A stretch of 64,000 nucleotides of DNA from Omphalotus guepiniiformis (Eukaryota > Basidiomycota > Agaricomycetes > Agaricales > Omphalotaceae): assembly GCA_028554645.1 (NCBI GenBank), contig JAQOOI010000064.1, positions 2,356,001-2,420,000 on the forward strand, given 5' to 3'. Every line of letters begins with the position of its first letter. The first letter of the stretch is position 1. A program made the translations under genes and the position numbers. Shown one piece after another: positions 1-13,300 of this stretch. The notes beneath the pieces are model-generated. The model saw only the letters and a list, made by a program, of their open reading frames with translations. It did not search any database and was not told the origin of the DNA.

Positions 1-1651
1 AATGGCAAGAACTTCATCGAGTTCAGTGAAAAGGTGTGTAGTCGTCTTTACTCACTGAGGGGACAGGACGTAACGTTTTGTAGGAAATTGACGAACTGGT
101 CGACGAATGGGTACCAGAGCCTCTAGGACGGCCTTTAGATGCTACTGAAGAAGCTGAACTTTCAGCTGTAGCGATAGTTGCTGGTCCAAATGGCCCTAAA
201 CCAAAGCTCGCGAACACAGGAAAGACAGCGTTCAACTTGGCCAGTCTCAATTTCACTGGTTTGGCAGGAAATGAACACATCAAGGAACGCGCAATTGAAG
301 CATTGAGAAAATACGGTGTCGGTAGCTGTGGTCCTGCAGGATTCTACGGAACTGTCGGTTCGTTTCCTCTTTTGCCATGTATCACTGCGTCTGCTCACGT
401 CAAGACTTATAGATGTTCATATGGACTTGGAACGCGATATTGCCGACTTTCTTGGTACCGAAGCTTCGATTCTTTACTCGCAAGGTTTCTCGACCATCTC
501 GTCTGTCATTCCTGCGTTCTGTAAAAGAGGAGACATCATCGTGGCCGACCGTGGTGTCACCCTAGCAATTCAGAAGGGAATCCAAATTTCACGTTCAACA
601 GTTCGCTGGTTTGACCACAACGACTTGCGCAGTCTTGAAGATGTGTTGCAGAGCGTTGAGAAAGAAAGGCAGAAACGCAAGGGTCCTCTAACTAGACGCT
701 TCATCGTAACTGAGGGTATCTTTGAACGTGACGGTGCTATGATTGATCTTCCAAAGCTGGTAGGATGATGTTTACATTTTTGCCCATAGTACTCACACCC
801 AATTGTTTCTAGGTTGAACTCAAGTACAAATACAAGTACCGGCTCATCCTTGACGAAACATTCTCTTTCGGTACTGTCGGCCGAACAGGTCGAGGTTTGA
901 CTGAACTATATAACGTCCCGGTATGTTTTCTAGCATTTACCTCTGGAAAATGATATTTATATATCTGTCCTAGGCTTCCAAGATCGACATGCTCGTGGGC
1001 TCCGTCGCCATTGGTCTCTGTGCTGGAGGTGGATTCTGTGCAGGCTCTCAAATCGTCGTCGATCACCAGGTAAGAATGAATAGTTTATCCCATACATTTT
1101 ACTCATCCAATGTCCAGCGTATCAATGGTCCTGCATTTGTGTTCTCCGCTTCTATGCCTCCCCTTCTTGCTGTCAGCGGGTCCGAGGGAATCAACATCCT
1201 CCGGTCATCCCCCTCCATCCTTATCAACCTTCACGAGAACATTCGTGTTGCGCGGTCCATCCTCGATCGCGTGGACTGCATCATTATTCCTTCTCACCCT
1301 GCTTCCCCCATTATCCACATCTACATTCGTTCGCCAAGTGCAAGTTCCCTGCATCCATCTGCGGCCGCTGTCTCTACCAGACCGTCCAATCCCTTATCTC
1401 CGATTCCCCGGGACACTCCAGTGTTCGATATTCCGACCGAGGAGAAGCTTTTACAGGACGTTGTAGAAGAGGCATTGGCCCAGGGAGTGATGATTACCAA
1501 GGCGAAGAGGCTAAGGGGCGGGATGGAGATTTCCGAAGCGAGACCTAGTATAAGGCTTGCAATGACCAGCGCACTCACGAGGAAGGAGACGGAGAAGGCT
1601 GTGGGAATTGTTAAAGCTGCACTGATCAAAGTACTTTCGAAGAGGAGATAA
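1..1651 (+). CDS. LCB1: Serine palmitoyltransferase subunit 1 (LCB1-like), 5' truncated by window
   Basis: Catalyses, with LCB2, the PLP-dependent condensation of serine and palmitoyl-CoA that starts sphingolipid synthesis at the ER. The readable part begins inside the gene and continues through several short introns to a TAA at 1649-1651. It shows the alpha-oxoamine synthase signature: the [19 protein letters not shown] block, the [19 protein letters not shown] block (joined over the intron near 357-415), [17 protein letters not shown], and [19 protein letters not shown]. The PLP-binding lysine expected in LCB2 is absent, as is normal for the non-catalytic LCB1 subunit. The C-terminal part (about 1110-1650) carries the usual small domain. 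The N-terminal membrane segment lies upstream of the window. Family assignment is strong; exon edges are inferred. Confidence 0.93.
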
Positions 1652-2388
1652 TGGTGAAGTATATTGGGTTGCGAACTTATATATGGGAACTTTTGGATAT
1701 TTATCTGGATTGGGACTCTCAATGAGTGCTCGCCTCGAAATTTATCTACTCTATCTGGCTGTACCTTGTGCACATTAATTGAATCTTAGTGGTCTTGTCC
1801 CCAGCCCAGCTACTTGTGGAATTACGAATAATTCTTCATTTGAGCTTGAACAAACGTAGATCATTGAACCACCCCCGTATTCCACTACGTACAGCTTTCA
1901 AGAATGTTATATACTCCAATGACACCTCCTGATTTGATTCAAGTACTTATATACAGAAACTATGTATCGGGTATTGAATGCATCGCCTAATAGTACACTA
2001 CTGTAAGTCTGGATTCGAACCGAAGTCGGAGTAAGGGTTGCTCGTGTGATGCTCCCAAGAGAAGAAAAAAAAACAAGAATGCCTCTGTAATGATATCCGA
2101 CCGTGCGGAATACCAGTGCCTGTGGAAATAGAAGTGGATGAGGGATGGAACAATATGCAAGTCGTGATAAATAAGTGAGTGAGACGAGACAATGAGATCC
2201 GTTGAAGAGGGAGGTGAAAAGAAGATGCGAAGCAGGACAACAGAGTGGCAAGATTCAAAAAGCAACTGCGCCAACTGTAGTACTCCGTCTGAAAGAAATT
2301 AACCTCAGCAGGCTATGGTACTGTATGGAACAATTAACGAGCATGCCGTACAAATATGGCGTGTCCACGTAGGTCATAGCGATGAAAG
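1652..2388. other. Convergent intergenic spacer between LCB1 and kinase 3' ends
   Basis: The two flanking genes converge here, so this is mainly 3' UTR and terminator sequence. I see no conserved coding segment on either strand; the open frames near 1900-2270 are low-complexity and lack splice-consistent continuation. Confidence 0.6.
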
Positions 2389-4077
2389 TCATGAACGAAC
2401 AGAAGGATCTCTACTCGAAGGTGGTAGAATCGGGGAAGATGTGTGGCTGTCGAAGGGGATAGGTGATCCCGCTCGAGAGGGTTCAGCAATGGTGGCGGTA
2501 GGTTCTATGGTGCCTGTCTGCGATTGTGCGAGTAGTGTTCGATCCATGTCTGATTCAGTGAGGATGGTGACCGGTTGGTTATGGGGGTAATACGATAACC
2601 GTTGACGCGTATGATCATATACTGTGAACCTGGGGAACGAAAGGTCAGTACTTATCATCATGCAGATGAAACAAAAAACATACTGCTCCTCTAGCTGTCT
2701 CAGCTCAGGTTTGAGTTTATCGAGGTCCGCATTGGCCTTTCGTTTTGAATGTGTCAAGGGTTTTTCGACCATAAGGAACTCGTCGAGTTCATGAGAAACG
2801 TCAAAATTAGCTTGTTTCATCTGTTTGGATGTCAGAGGGATAGGATTGATAAAACTATTCTAATGCTTACGTCTGGTGAATACGGAGGCTGTAGTTCTTT
2901 GTGTTCAAGCCTTTCCCAGTCGAGACTTGCAAACCAAGGATGCTGTCGTACGTCCTCCATGCCTTTTCCATCTGGACGACATCCTAGTCGTTTCGTGGTG
3001 TCACGTTCCAGAAACTAGGAGTAATCATTACGAACAGAAGAGCTACGCTTAAATCGCACCACTAACCTTTTTCAGAGCCTGTATACCTTCCATACTACAC
3101 TTTTCAGAAGCGTTGGATGGAAATTTGAGAGGATCCTTCAGGATAGAGTGGGTCATACGCTCTGCGTTTCTTCCATCGAAAGGCCGTCGGCGAAACATCA
3201 ATTCGTATGCTGTTACGCCTAGGCTCCACCAGTCAATCTCCCAAGAATAACCTTTGCGCGCTAAGATTTGAGGTGCCATGTAAGCCATACTTCCGGCTAC
3301 GCTGGTGTGTCGACGGTGCTCGGAGTAATGAATGGCAACGTTGAAGTCGGTGAGATGTGCATGTCCCATAGAATCAAGAAGAACATTGTCTGGTTTTATG
3401 TCACTTTAAGCATAGATAGGTGAGCACAAACTATTGTGCAGCTAGGCAAAATTGATAACCTCACGGTGAATAATACGCTGTTTGTGAAGGTAAGCCAACC
3501 CGGAAGCGAGTTCTGCGACCCAGAACTTGACAATATCCTCTGATATAGGAGCTCTTCTTTCTAGGTGAACTAAAAACTAAAATGAGTATTTCCAAAGCGA
3601 TTACAGACCAGCACGTACAGCGCAGGTCGCCACCGAGCATCAGGTCAAGAACAAAGAAACAGTTGTCGTCATCTTGGAATGCATAGCGTAGATTGACGAC
3701 AAATGGGTGATCAATCTGATTCCATGTTATATCAGTATATTTGAAACGATTACAACTACTACCGTGACGCACCTCCTCCAGTAACCTTCTTTCCTGAATT
3801 ACATTTGCTACTGCTTTTTGCCTGATACATTGGGCTTTATCAATGTATTTGAGCGCATATAATTTCTTGCTCTGCTTGTGCTCAACCACGCGGACCTAAG
3901 GCCAGTTGAAATGAAAGACAAGTAAATCTCGAGGTACTTGCAGAGCCTCCCAGTGGGCGCGTCGCTGACCTTTCCAAATGCCCCTTTCCCCACAGCTCGA
4001 TGAAGATCGAAATGGTACAAATTGACTTCACCGTCAAAGTCAACGGGTTCTGAGAGACAGCAGCAGACAGCACCCAT
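2389..4077 (-). CDS. AGC-family serine/threonine kinase, YANK/STK32-like
   Basis: A protein kinase. The start at 4077 gives MGAVCCCLSEP, a Cys-rich N-terminus that may be acylated, followed by the glycine loop (VGKGAFGKV), the VAIK-equivalent ALKYIDKAQ and a C-helix with RRLLEE. The hinge is VLDLMLGGDLRFHLERR, the catalytic loop HRDIKPDN, and DFN stands in place of DFG, as is typical for YANK kinases. The activation segment has SVAGSMAYMAPQIL and WWSLGVTAYELMF. The C-terminal tail (about 2389-2820) has a turn-motif region and a Ser/Pro-rich end. Biological role in fungi is not established. One oddity: the join inside HRD is not explained by a canonical GT-AG intron (see findings). Confidence 0.87.
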
Positions 4078-4731
4078 GGTGCATAACCGTCGCCAAAACG
4101 ACCCACTTGATGGTTATAAAGTGAGGAAGAATACAAGGGGCTCAATTTTTGGTCGAGTACTTTGTGCACCGAATTGGGGAATTATGTAAGCTGAAGGCTT
4201 CGGACTATTGAATCCGAGTCGAAATTGCCTAAATTTATGCAGTTAGGAGCTGTTAGGAGTCAAAACTGTGACCCCGTGTATGTATATGTTTTCTGTCTTT
4301 TCTCTGAACTCTAACAGAGCTCCTTTGTCTACCCATTATTGGTCGTTATGTAGGCATCTGACGACATCATATGATATGTCATGATATGTGACGGTCGTGT
4401 GAGTTGCGAGTGAAGGAGAGCTGACTCTTAGTTGCAGGAATGTGTCCGGCTTCTTGGAGGCATTTCAAGTGTGTGCAACGATCTACTTCCCAGAAAATGC
4501 AAACAAACCTTCCGGAATATAGAAGCACAATAGAAGGGTGCCTTCACGCTCTGAAACTGTATGTAATCTTCTTTTGAACGAGTTCTATGAAATAAACCTG
4601 CAAGGAAGCATAAGGAGGAAGCGCACAAAACGACGGCACGGTGTTTTCGGGCACGCGATTCACTGCGAACGCTAAAAAGAAGTGTCGGCTCCATTGAATG
4701 CTATGTAACGTCTAAAAAAGTATCTGAACAT
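4078..4731. other. Intergenic region between kinase start and PDX1 end
   Basis: About 650 bp between the kinase start and the PDX1 stop, both on the minus strand, so it should hold the kinase promoter and the PDX1 3' end. An 88-codon minus frame at 4428-4694 is open but matches nothing I recognise. A run of near-palindromic CATATGATATG/CATGATATGTG sequence lies around 4366-4392. Confidence 0.5.
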
Positions 4732-5931
4732 TCAAATCAACCCGTCGAGGAAGTCCGAAGTTATCTTTGATTGAGGAGGGGTGAGCACGGGTTGCTTCGA
4801 CACAGTGGGTGGTTGAGGTGCAAGGTAGTCGGCAATAATAGTGTCAAAGTCAACGTCCTCAGACGCTGAAAGCAATTGTGAACATCCCAAAGACCATGAA
4901 GTTATGGGAGAAAAATCACTTAATGGTACGCTTCTCGCCTTGATTGAATCTTGAAGCATCGTTGATACAATAATTTGGCGAATAGCAGCTCCGTCAAGTG
5001 GCTGAAAAGGTATGAGCTACGTCGGAAGTAAATATGAGTAGCAACCTTCATACCTTGGGTTCCTCTTTCTTTCTCAAAACCTTCGTCGCTTCCTCAATAG
5101 GCGTCGGAGATTGTTTAAAAGTACCAAGCGGCCCAGATGCTTTACCCAAATATGCCAGAACATCACCTTTTGTTAACATTCCGCGAACACCTGTGCCGAC
5201 AATCTTGTCTATGTCGATGTTATATTCAGCTAGAAGACGGTGAACGGATGGGAATATTGGCTGAGAATGCGATTTCGACCCCGAAGAATGGGGTTGTGAA
5301 GATGGAGAAGGAGGAGTAGGTTCTGGCACCGCTTGAGGTGTTGGCGGAGGCGAAGTAGTCTGCTGCTTAGGTGTCGACTCTTCTTCTTTTGGAACTTCTA
5401 GGTTAGAAATATCGTCTCCCTCTTCTGCGAGTAAAGCGATCAATTTTCCAACTTGAACGTTTTTAGCACCGTCGGGAGCCTAGAGGGGTGTTAGCAGTCG
5501 CATACAACCCTCGAAAACTGAACAGACGCGCCAGAATTTTGCCTAGGATACCATCATCTTGAGCCTCGACATCTATTGTAGCCTTGTCGGTCTCCTAGAA
5601 TCAAGAGTAGAAGCGCGATGAATAGTATTCCAATATTTGCAACGCAAGTTCGCAACACACAATTTCTAATAGAACATCTCCAGCAGAAAAGGTTTCTCCC
5701 TCCTTCTTCTTCCACGAAGCAATACCACCTTCAGTCATCGTCGGCGACATGGCAGGCATTCTCATGTTCGTGACGGCACGGCGTGCATTCGTGTGGTGCA
5801 GGACTAGAAACCGCGAAAATAAGTAAAAATGCCCTTTCGAATTCAAATGAATGCAAACGTCTTCTAGACGAGAATCTTGCAGACTTCCTGGCAGTGGTAG
5901 AGACCCGCGATAGCGCATTTACGAATGCCAT
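4732..5931 (-). CDS. PDX1: Pyruvate dehydrogenase complex protein X (E3-binding protein)
   Basis: Anchors dihydrolipoamide dehydrogenase (E3) to the E2 core of the mitochondrial pyruvate dehydrogenase complex. The N-terminus ([20 protein letters not shown]) is Arg/Ser-rich and lacks acidic residues, like a mitochondrial presequence. A lipoyl domain follows ([22 protein letters not shown], then ETDKATID with the lipoylated Lys, then DDGILGKI). After a Pro/Ser-rich linker there is a peripheral subunit-binding domain ([25 protein letters not shown], then [14 protein letters not shown]). The C-terminus is short and ends SDFLDGLI, without the acyltransferase catalytic domain and its HHxxDG motif. 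That absence separates it from E2 (LAT1). Introns lie after the presequence, inside the lipoyl domain and before the C-terminus. Confidence 0.88.
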
Positions 5932-6246
5932 GAGATGAGAAAGGGACTTTGGAGTTCTGACCCAGGGCAGGCCTACTTTTCAGAAAAACACAGCGCGGGG
6001 TGAATTGGGGTAGTACGCGCACGTGACCAGTCGCTGCCATGACTCATTGGCTCATGGACCATACACTTTGCCTGTTTGTCTGCTGTTGCAACTCTAAGAA
6101 TTGAAATTCTCTCAGTAGCCTCTAACGTTAACTCCTATGCTTATACCAACTCTTACGTGCTAGCTCAGTTTTGCTTTACCTAGCTCTCTTCTTGCTTTCT
6201 TTCTTCATCTTGCGCTTGGAAAGTGGGCAGGACCTCTCGTTCTGAC
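5932..6246. promoter_or_regulatory. Divergent promoter region PDX1 / SCAP
   Basis: A 315-bp spacer separating two start codons on opposite strands. It has pyrimidine-rich tracts next to the SCAP start (for example the CTCTCTTCTTGC run near 6183). No TATA box stands out. A shared bidirectional promoter is inferred from geometry alone. Confidence 0.5.
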
Positions 6247-9200
6247 ATGCTAGGATTTGCGTCTTGGCTCTTACAATGCGCTAGAACTTATGGCCAACGC
6301 TTTTTCCTTCAGTTCGGACTGTGAGTTAAGTTCCCTAAAGTTGATTTCTTGCATCTTATTGTGCATTTGCTATAGTCACTGTGCGACTCACCAGATCCGT
6401 ATCATTCTCGTTTCATGTGTGGTGATAACGTCCCTCTTCTATCCCGCACTTGCTCTATATTCAAGTCAAGCGAAATCCATCTCAATATTTGACACATTGA
6501 TATCTCCAAACTCTGGCTTTCACGCTCAGCAAGACTTGGTTGACCTTTGGACGGGTTACGCATCCTTGAGGGCACGAGAAGATGCTGTTTCTCGCGCGCG
6601 CTGCGGGAACGGTCAGACTGTAAGGCTGGAACGTGTTCTGATTCAGGGCGCACTTGCAGACGACGACGGAGCCGTTAACCATCGAATTCTACTATCTACT
6701 CTAAACTTTGAATCGAAACTGGAGAGATATATTCCCTCCTGCCTCAAGAAACCCGACGGCAAATGTTTTGTCCTGTCTCCCTTGGCATTCTGGAATTACG
6801 ATGAAAACACGCTGCTTTCGGATTCCAACATCTTCGACACATTAAACTTGTCTAGAAATGTCTCCGTAGCAGGCATCCCTGTTACTCCTCAAATGGTTCT
6901 TGCAGGCCGGGGCGCCAGCGAACCCACTCTTGATTTCGCCAACTTTCTCGCCCTCACTTATTTCTTCCCAGAGTCAGGATGCTTCGGTACCTCTGAACAT
7001 GCATCGTGGCTACAGGCCGTGAAAGCCGCAGCCGATCAGAAGTCTGAGCTGACCATGAATGCACATGAACCTGCTCTAATTGCATTGGAGGTTGGTCTTG
7101 CGCTCCAGCCTTTCATCTCTTTCCTAATGCTCATCTATTCTTAGTACGATGCCACGCTTGCGAACAAGAGAAGCTGGTCCGCGATCTCCGCGTTTCTATA
7201 CCTCTCTTACGCCAGTTTCTTCATTTACGTCTTCTGGTCCATGCGCCAAATCACTACCGTGCACTCACGCGTCGGTCTTGCATTTACGGCACTCGTTGAG
7301 ATAGTTGTCAGTACCATCACAAGTCTCAGCGTCTGCGCTCTCGTGGGTTTTAAGGTCACTCTGGTGCCTTGGTAAGTCTTTGTCGTTTGTATCCGGATCG
7401 TTCCCAGCTGATAATGCACAGGGAATTGCTACCCATTGTCATCGTTTTCGTCGGCGCAGAGAATATGTTTAACTTGGTGGACGCCGTTGGCAAAACTCCT
7501 GTCACACTTTCTGTCAAGCAGCGTATCGCAGATGGACTGAGCCGAGCTGGTACCTCTAATACGCTCAAAGTTGTATCCTACAACGCTATCCTCGGAGTTA
7601 TTGCTGTTTTTGCCGCAGGCGCGATCCGACAATTTTGTGTTTTCGCTATTGTGGTTCTCGTTGCTCACTGGTTTCTTGCACACACGTTTTTCATGGCGGT
7701 TCTATCGATTGATATCCAGCGCCTCGAGGTAATTTCTTCTGTTTCTAGTCTTATCTATTAGTCAAAGCTTACCCTTCCTTCTAGCTGGACGAACTCTTGC
7801 AGCAAGACTCGGGTTTGGCTCCGACTCCCACCCCAAATATGGAGAGTATGTCGTCTTCTAAGCCTACCTCCACCTGGCGGAAAATGGGGTTCATACTTCG
7901 CAGGCTTTTGAGTGGCCGTGCGAAAAAAAATCTCAGTCTATTCTTGGTGCGCTCTCCATAGGTCAATCTATTTGATTGGGTCATTTATCATAGTGTACAG
8001 CTCCTGGCGATAACGGCCACGCTCTATTATGCGACGATGCCACCAGATTCGCCTGTCGGGGACGCTAATGTCCCGCTGGCGAAGACTCGTGGAGCCTTGT
8101 CTCGAAATCCCCCCAATCCCGCTGGGACAGTGGGAGAAAACGCGAGCCCCGAAAAGCAGATATGGAAGATGCTCAATCCTGGAGAAGCAACATTACACCT
8201 GCGCGTCGAAGCCCCTACGATCCTCACCTTTCAATCAACGAGTGATCATCGTATTCACCAAATTGTGGATAGCAAGAGCCATAAACGTCTTGCGCGTACA
8301 ATGCGTTCAGTCCTTTGGCTAATGAAGATCATGGTGCTGCCAATTGCCGCGACAACATTTCTTCTGTGGATATTGACATTATATCTACTCAAAGATGCCG
8401 AGCTACTGGATGCTCAAAAGAATCGCGCGGAACCTGGACTAGATGACGCAAAACAAAATATAACAGCGTTAGAGCAGCAGGTTTCGTTCTCAACCCTCCC
8501 TCGGGCGTTTACTAGTGACGTCGAACTTATTGCCACTAGCGCTGATGGTCGAGCCGTCATATCTGTGGGCTTGCACAATGAAGTCATGATCTGGCGGACA
8601 GATTCCCAGAAGAATTACTCCATCGATGCCACTGACGTTCTGCGAGCTGCTAGCTCTTCTTTAGCGACTTCAACTATAACTAGTGTCGCAATGAACGATA
8701 AAGGGCACTACTGTGCTCTAGGCACCGGGGCGGGAGTCATTGCTATATGGGACATACGAAAAGACAAAATACGTGCGCTTCCGCATCTCTCGTTACCTGA
8801 TTCGTCTGCAGGAGTTGTAGAGATACAATTTGTTCCCACTGCTTCTAAGCGAGCTGGTTCATCGACCTCGGAACCTGCTTCTCCGGTTCTTGCGCCAGTG
8901 GATTCTATGTATGTTGTCGCAATATACGAGAATGGTGTCGCAATCAAGTATGCGGTTCGGGACGTGCCTGCTTTTTTACAACTGTGTCCTTCCCGCGTAG
9001 GTACTGTCCTTCGCTCAAGACTGATTCGTCTTACTCCCGAAGACCGCCTGGTTGTTGCATTTTGCATGGGTGATGGCACAGTGGATTTGCTTGACGCGGG
9101 CGATTCAAATGCGCTCATTAGAGATGACTTTTCTATTCAAGCAGGTAATCCTGCGGACAAGGTCTCCATCGTCCATATCTGCCGCGCTTCTCTGCGGGGA

Positions 9201-10187
9201 GAAACCCGTGTCGTTGTTGCAGCAGCCACCGAAGCTGGTGTCATCTCGTTATGGGATGGTCAAACAGGGGAATGCATCCGTATTCTAGACGAGGCCTACG
9301 GCAAGATCAACCAGCTTCGAGTGTTCCCTGTGCAGTCCGAGACCTGCCACTTCTGCGGACACATGCCCCCGGAGAGTTTCTCAATCTGCTTTTCCGTCGG
9401 ACATGTTGTGCGAATCTTCAAACACTTTGTTGAGGACGATTCACGCCATTGTTCGTGCACATCGACCGCTCCTCGTAGGATGTCGTCGCGAGATAATTTA
9501 CTAGGCCGGCGTTCTCGTAGCAACAGCGTCTCTTCCGTTGGGTCAAATACGCCCTCCATATCAAGGAAGAGAAAGCCTTCGACCTCGGACATATCACCAT
9601 TCCCTGTATCTGGACATGGTATCCACTCACGACGAGCGTCAGAGAAGGACTCTAACCGTCGAATATCGGATATATTCAATCTTCCTATTGAGTCGGAAGA
9701 GGGCGAGGTTGGCCGGACTGTTGGTCCAACGGAGACCACGAAGCCTTCTACACTGTGGCAAAGCTCCTACATTGTCCGAGTAGCTGACACCACTTGTGAA
9801 AGGGGAGCATGGGATGTATACGAGAACAGAATTGTAGGCGTGCGTCGGAAACCAAGGCCGCCACCGGCGGGCAAATTCAAGAGTGCCACGAACACGCTGA
9901 GAACACCCATGACTTCGAAGGGATTGTCTATGACAACCTTGGAACGATGGGAAATATGGACGTTTGATCCTTTTATAACCCATCTGCAATGCTCTTCGTT
10001 ATCCTCGATCATGGTGGTCGCGGACGAGTTAGATCTTTCATCTTCTATTTCTTCACCTACTCATACATCTAATTATTCCATACCTCGAATACCGTTCACG
10101 CGCGTCACGCCGTTCATAGTTGCTCGCTCCCGTAGCCTTGCTGGGTTTGGCAATACGCTGGGAGTATTTAATTTCTTGAAGATATAG
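6247..10187 (+). CDS. SCAP-like sterol sensor (SREBP cleavage-activating protein)
   Basis: Escorts the SREBP transcription factor from ER to Golgi when sterol or oxygen is low. Exon 1 (6247-6320) encodes MLGFASWLLQ and joins at 6376 to a transmembrane segment (RIILVSCVVITSLFYPALAL). A luminal loop follows, then a sterol-sensing domain at about 7145-7790: LYLSYASFFIYVFW, then VGLAFTALVEIVVS, ENMFNLVDAVGKTPV, KQRIADGLS, and FMAVLSIDIQRLEL. The last exon (about 8000-10187) has a further membrane segment (MVLPIAATTFLLWILTLYLL) and a WD-repeat C-terminal domain with repeated TSADGRAVISVGLHNEVMIW and GVIAIWDIRK type strands. A Ser-rich stretch interrupts the propeller around 9460-9700. Length and domain order fit fungal SCAP (Scp1). 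The start was chosen because intron splicing gives a continuous frame into the first helix. Confidence 0.9.
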
Positions 10188-10373
10188 ACATTACTACTGC
10201 TTTCGAGTTCTTGTGTATCAAAGCTTCATCATCCAGTGTATCCGCATCATACTCATTTTCATCTTTTAGGGTTAATGCATTGTATTACTGACATCGTTAC
10301 TCCTGGCAATAACATTCCGACTTGGGACTGCTACACAAGTATCAGTGAAACCGCAATACAGAGTATTCACTAT

Positions 10374-13300
10374 TCAGCTTCCAGCAGGGTTGAGTGGTGG
10401 CATGCTTTGTTTTCTGCCTTCCAATGGCCAAACCTCCATCATATCTGATGCATTCCATATCCTGCCTCCGCGAGAGACATACCTGATTTTAGCAGTTTCA
10501 CTCATGTCGCCATCAAGTAAATCTGCGTCTGTATGGTAGATCAAGAAGTCGGCTAGTTTTCCGGGAGTCAATGATCCCACAGATTCGAATATTCCAAGGG
10601 TTCTGGCAGCACTCGAGGTTGCCGCTATGAGAACCTGAGACGAAGACGATTTGCGCTATGTAAGTTTTGGACAGGTGACTAGGTGATTCTCAATCTGACC
10701 TCATAATTGCTAAGGCCTCCTTTCTGCGCAAATGACATCTCCGCGTGGTAGTTATAACCCATGGGAGGCTCTCCGTGAGCACCGATGTGGAGGCTGAGTC
10801 CCATTCGAGCCATTTGAGCGGCAGAGATAGACGCATTGAAGAGAGCGTAAGCTATACGGAACACTAATCATTATCTCGTCGTCCATGTAAGAATCTTGCT
10901 ACGCACAATTTAACGGTCTGGCCACCGATTCTGATAATCCTTCCAGAACATCATGCGGCAAGAACTCTCGCAATCTACCGTACATGGCATCAGCAGGGCA
11001 GCAAGAAACAGACACAAAACGAGTACTTTCTATCATTGGGAATGTCGTTATGAGCCCAAACATAGTCCTCTCCCCAACCACCACCATAGTTCACTAGATG
11101 CGTCGGAGTATAACCTGTGAGTGATAAAACTTCTTGGGTATACTTCGATTGGAATCATGTATATGATATCCTACCTGTGCCACTCAGAGCAAACAAGTTC
11201 AAGACATCGTCGTAAAGAACGGCTATTGGCAACGAGTGTTCAACAGTTGTCATACCTTACAAAGTTTGCTGTGAGCTCACAGCAATGGCGAACCAGTCAG
11301 AAAGCTACACGCACCATCGACGATGTAAGTCATATCCCAATCATAGTTGGCTCCACCTTCGGGCACGCAGAGCATTCTCAAAGTTTGTGCGACTTTAAAT
11401 AGCCGTTGTCGGGACGCACTGAACCGACAATATCGACAACTAGTTCCAGACAGGGTACGTACGCACTCACCGAGAAGGGAGTTGATAGTTCTTGTAAGAG
11501 AGACTAACCGGACCGCCTTCAGCTTTGATTCTATAAAGTGCTGCACGAGCTTGGTCCATGTCAACTATTTCTTCGTGTAAGCCTACCCATGTCCCGGAGA
11601 AGAGAACCGTGCCGGTGGTAAGGATCCTGGGTCCGATGAATTGCCCACTTTCGAGCCGACTACGCTCGACGAATGTATTCACGGTATCAGAGCTGGGACT
11701 AGTTCGATTCATAAACATCCCTGCTCGCTCAAACACTGAAAAAACAACCTACTTATGCATAGTGGTCACGCCGTAAGCAAGGAACGCTTGCATTTCCCAA
11801 GATGCAGCTGGATAGCGAACGGTATATCCACTCCAATGAGCATGGATATCAATGAAACCAGGTATCACGAATCCTGGCAGTAGATGAGACGGAGAGTCGG
11901 GGAATGAGACCAATCAAGAGACACACCGCCTCGAGCATCAATAATGGTTGCTCCTTCAGGAATAGTAATCTGTGCTCTGGTACCGATTTCAGCAATTAAG
12001 CCTCCTCGAACAATCATTGTACCATCCGAAACAAGGCTCTTTGCTTGGCTGCTCGTTTCCATGGTCAACAGGGTAGCATTGCATATCGCAATAACGTCTA
12101 AACCCTCGTCGATTTGTGCACCTCTAGTTCGTGCAGCGAATTTGGCATCTCGCTTCAAGCGTGCAATGTCCGTAGTATGCTCCACGAAAACTTCGTCATG
12201 TTCGACAAGCTCACTCACACACTTCACCCCGAAAGAGTCGTCGTCACTCGTTATAGCCGAGGCGCACTGACCAACCTTCGACACCTCCAAAGAATGTAGT
12301 CTGGGTCCTGAGAGAACGTCAGTACACTTCAATTTACTACTGCAGTAGGGTCTTACCAAGGAACCAGAATAAACGTTTACCATCTCGGCTCCAGGCGATA
12401 TCGTGACTACCGTGTACACTAGCGCGGGCCAACCCTTTGGTAGCATTACCTGGTCTAGCCCACAACGCCTCATTCTCTGATACATAGGTCCCGTTGGCGA
12501 GATACACGTGCTGGTACTCGACAAATGCTACGCTTTCCACGTGCTGGGATTCCGAACGAGAATGAATGGCAATCTCATTTGACATTCTACCAGTAGCAAC
12601 CGTATGGTGTGTGTAATTACCCAAGGAATCTGCCCCTGCAGCTAGCTCGATCGTCAGGACACGGTCATGTTCTTCGACTAATATCCGAGAGTTGCTCAGG
12701 AAACGAAGTACGATACGGCCGCTGTGGTCAACTTTCAAGGGAATATGCTGCAAATGCTTTACAGTGATGGTTCGGACAGTATCCGAGACGCCACTTGAGG
12801 ATAGTCCAGAAGGAAGATCTATGTCTCCAACATATATTCCTGCTTTAGCGGTTGCGACAGTCGTCCCAGTGAGGAGATCACCAGCGCTCTTCACGAACGC
12901 TATCCTTCGTGAGGGCCCAGAGGATTCAGATACGACCGGAGTAAAGTACCTCCCAAGCGGAATTCCCATAATTTCATAAGCAATGCCAGACTCCATGTCA
13001 GCCAATTCGAAGGTGGTGAAATGGGTATCGGACCATCGAGCGTGAACGACAAGATGATGTGAACCAGGAACAAACGACGGAGAATAGTATGGGAAGTCCT
13101 GCATTAGTACAGGCACCTTCACAGTTGTGCCACTTCCAAAAACTTGGACCACAGACACGCCAGCAGCTTGGAACACTGCCCTGGAGCCAGTATCATCCAG
13201 GCTCAACTCTTTAAACGCATGAACCCTCTGAGTATCCTGAATTTCTATCCCAACAAGATCCACCCTGCTCTTCAGCACTTCTCCAAGTCGTTTTTCGACA

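Noticed and set aside
4732..5931. PDX1 as the E2 acetyltransferase (LAT1)
   Set aside because: It has lipoyl and subunit-binding domains but no acyltransferase domain and no HHxxDG motif; the stop comes soon after the linker.
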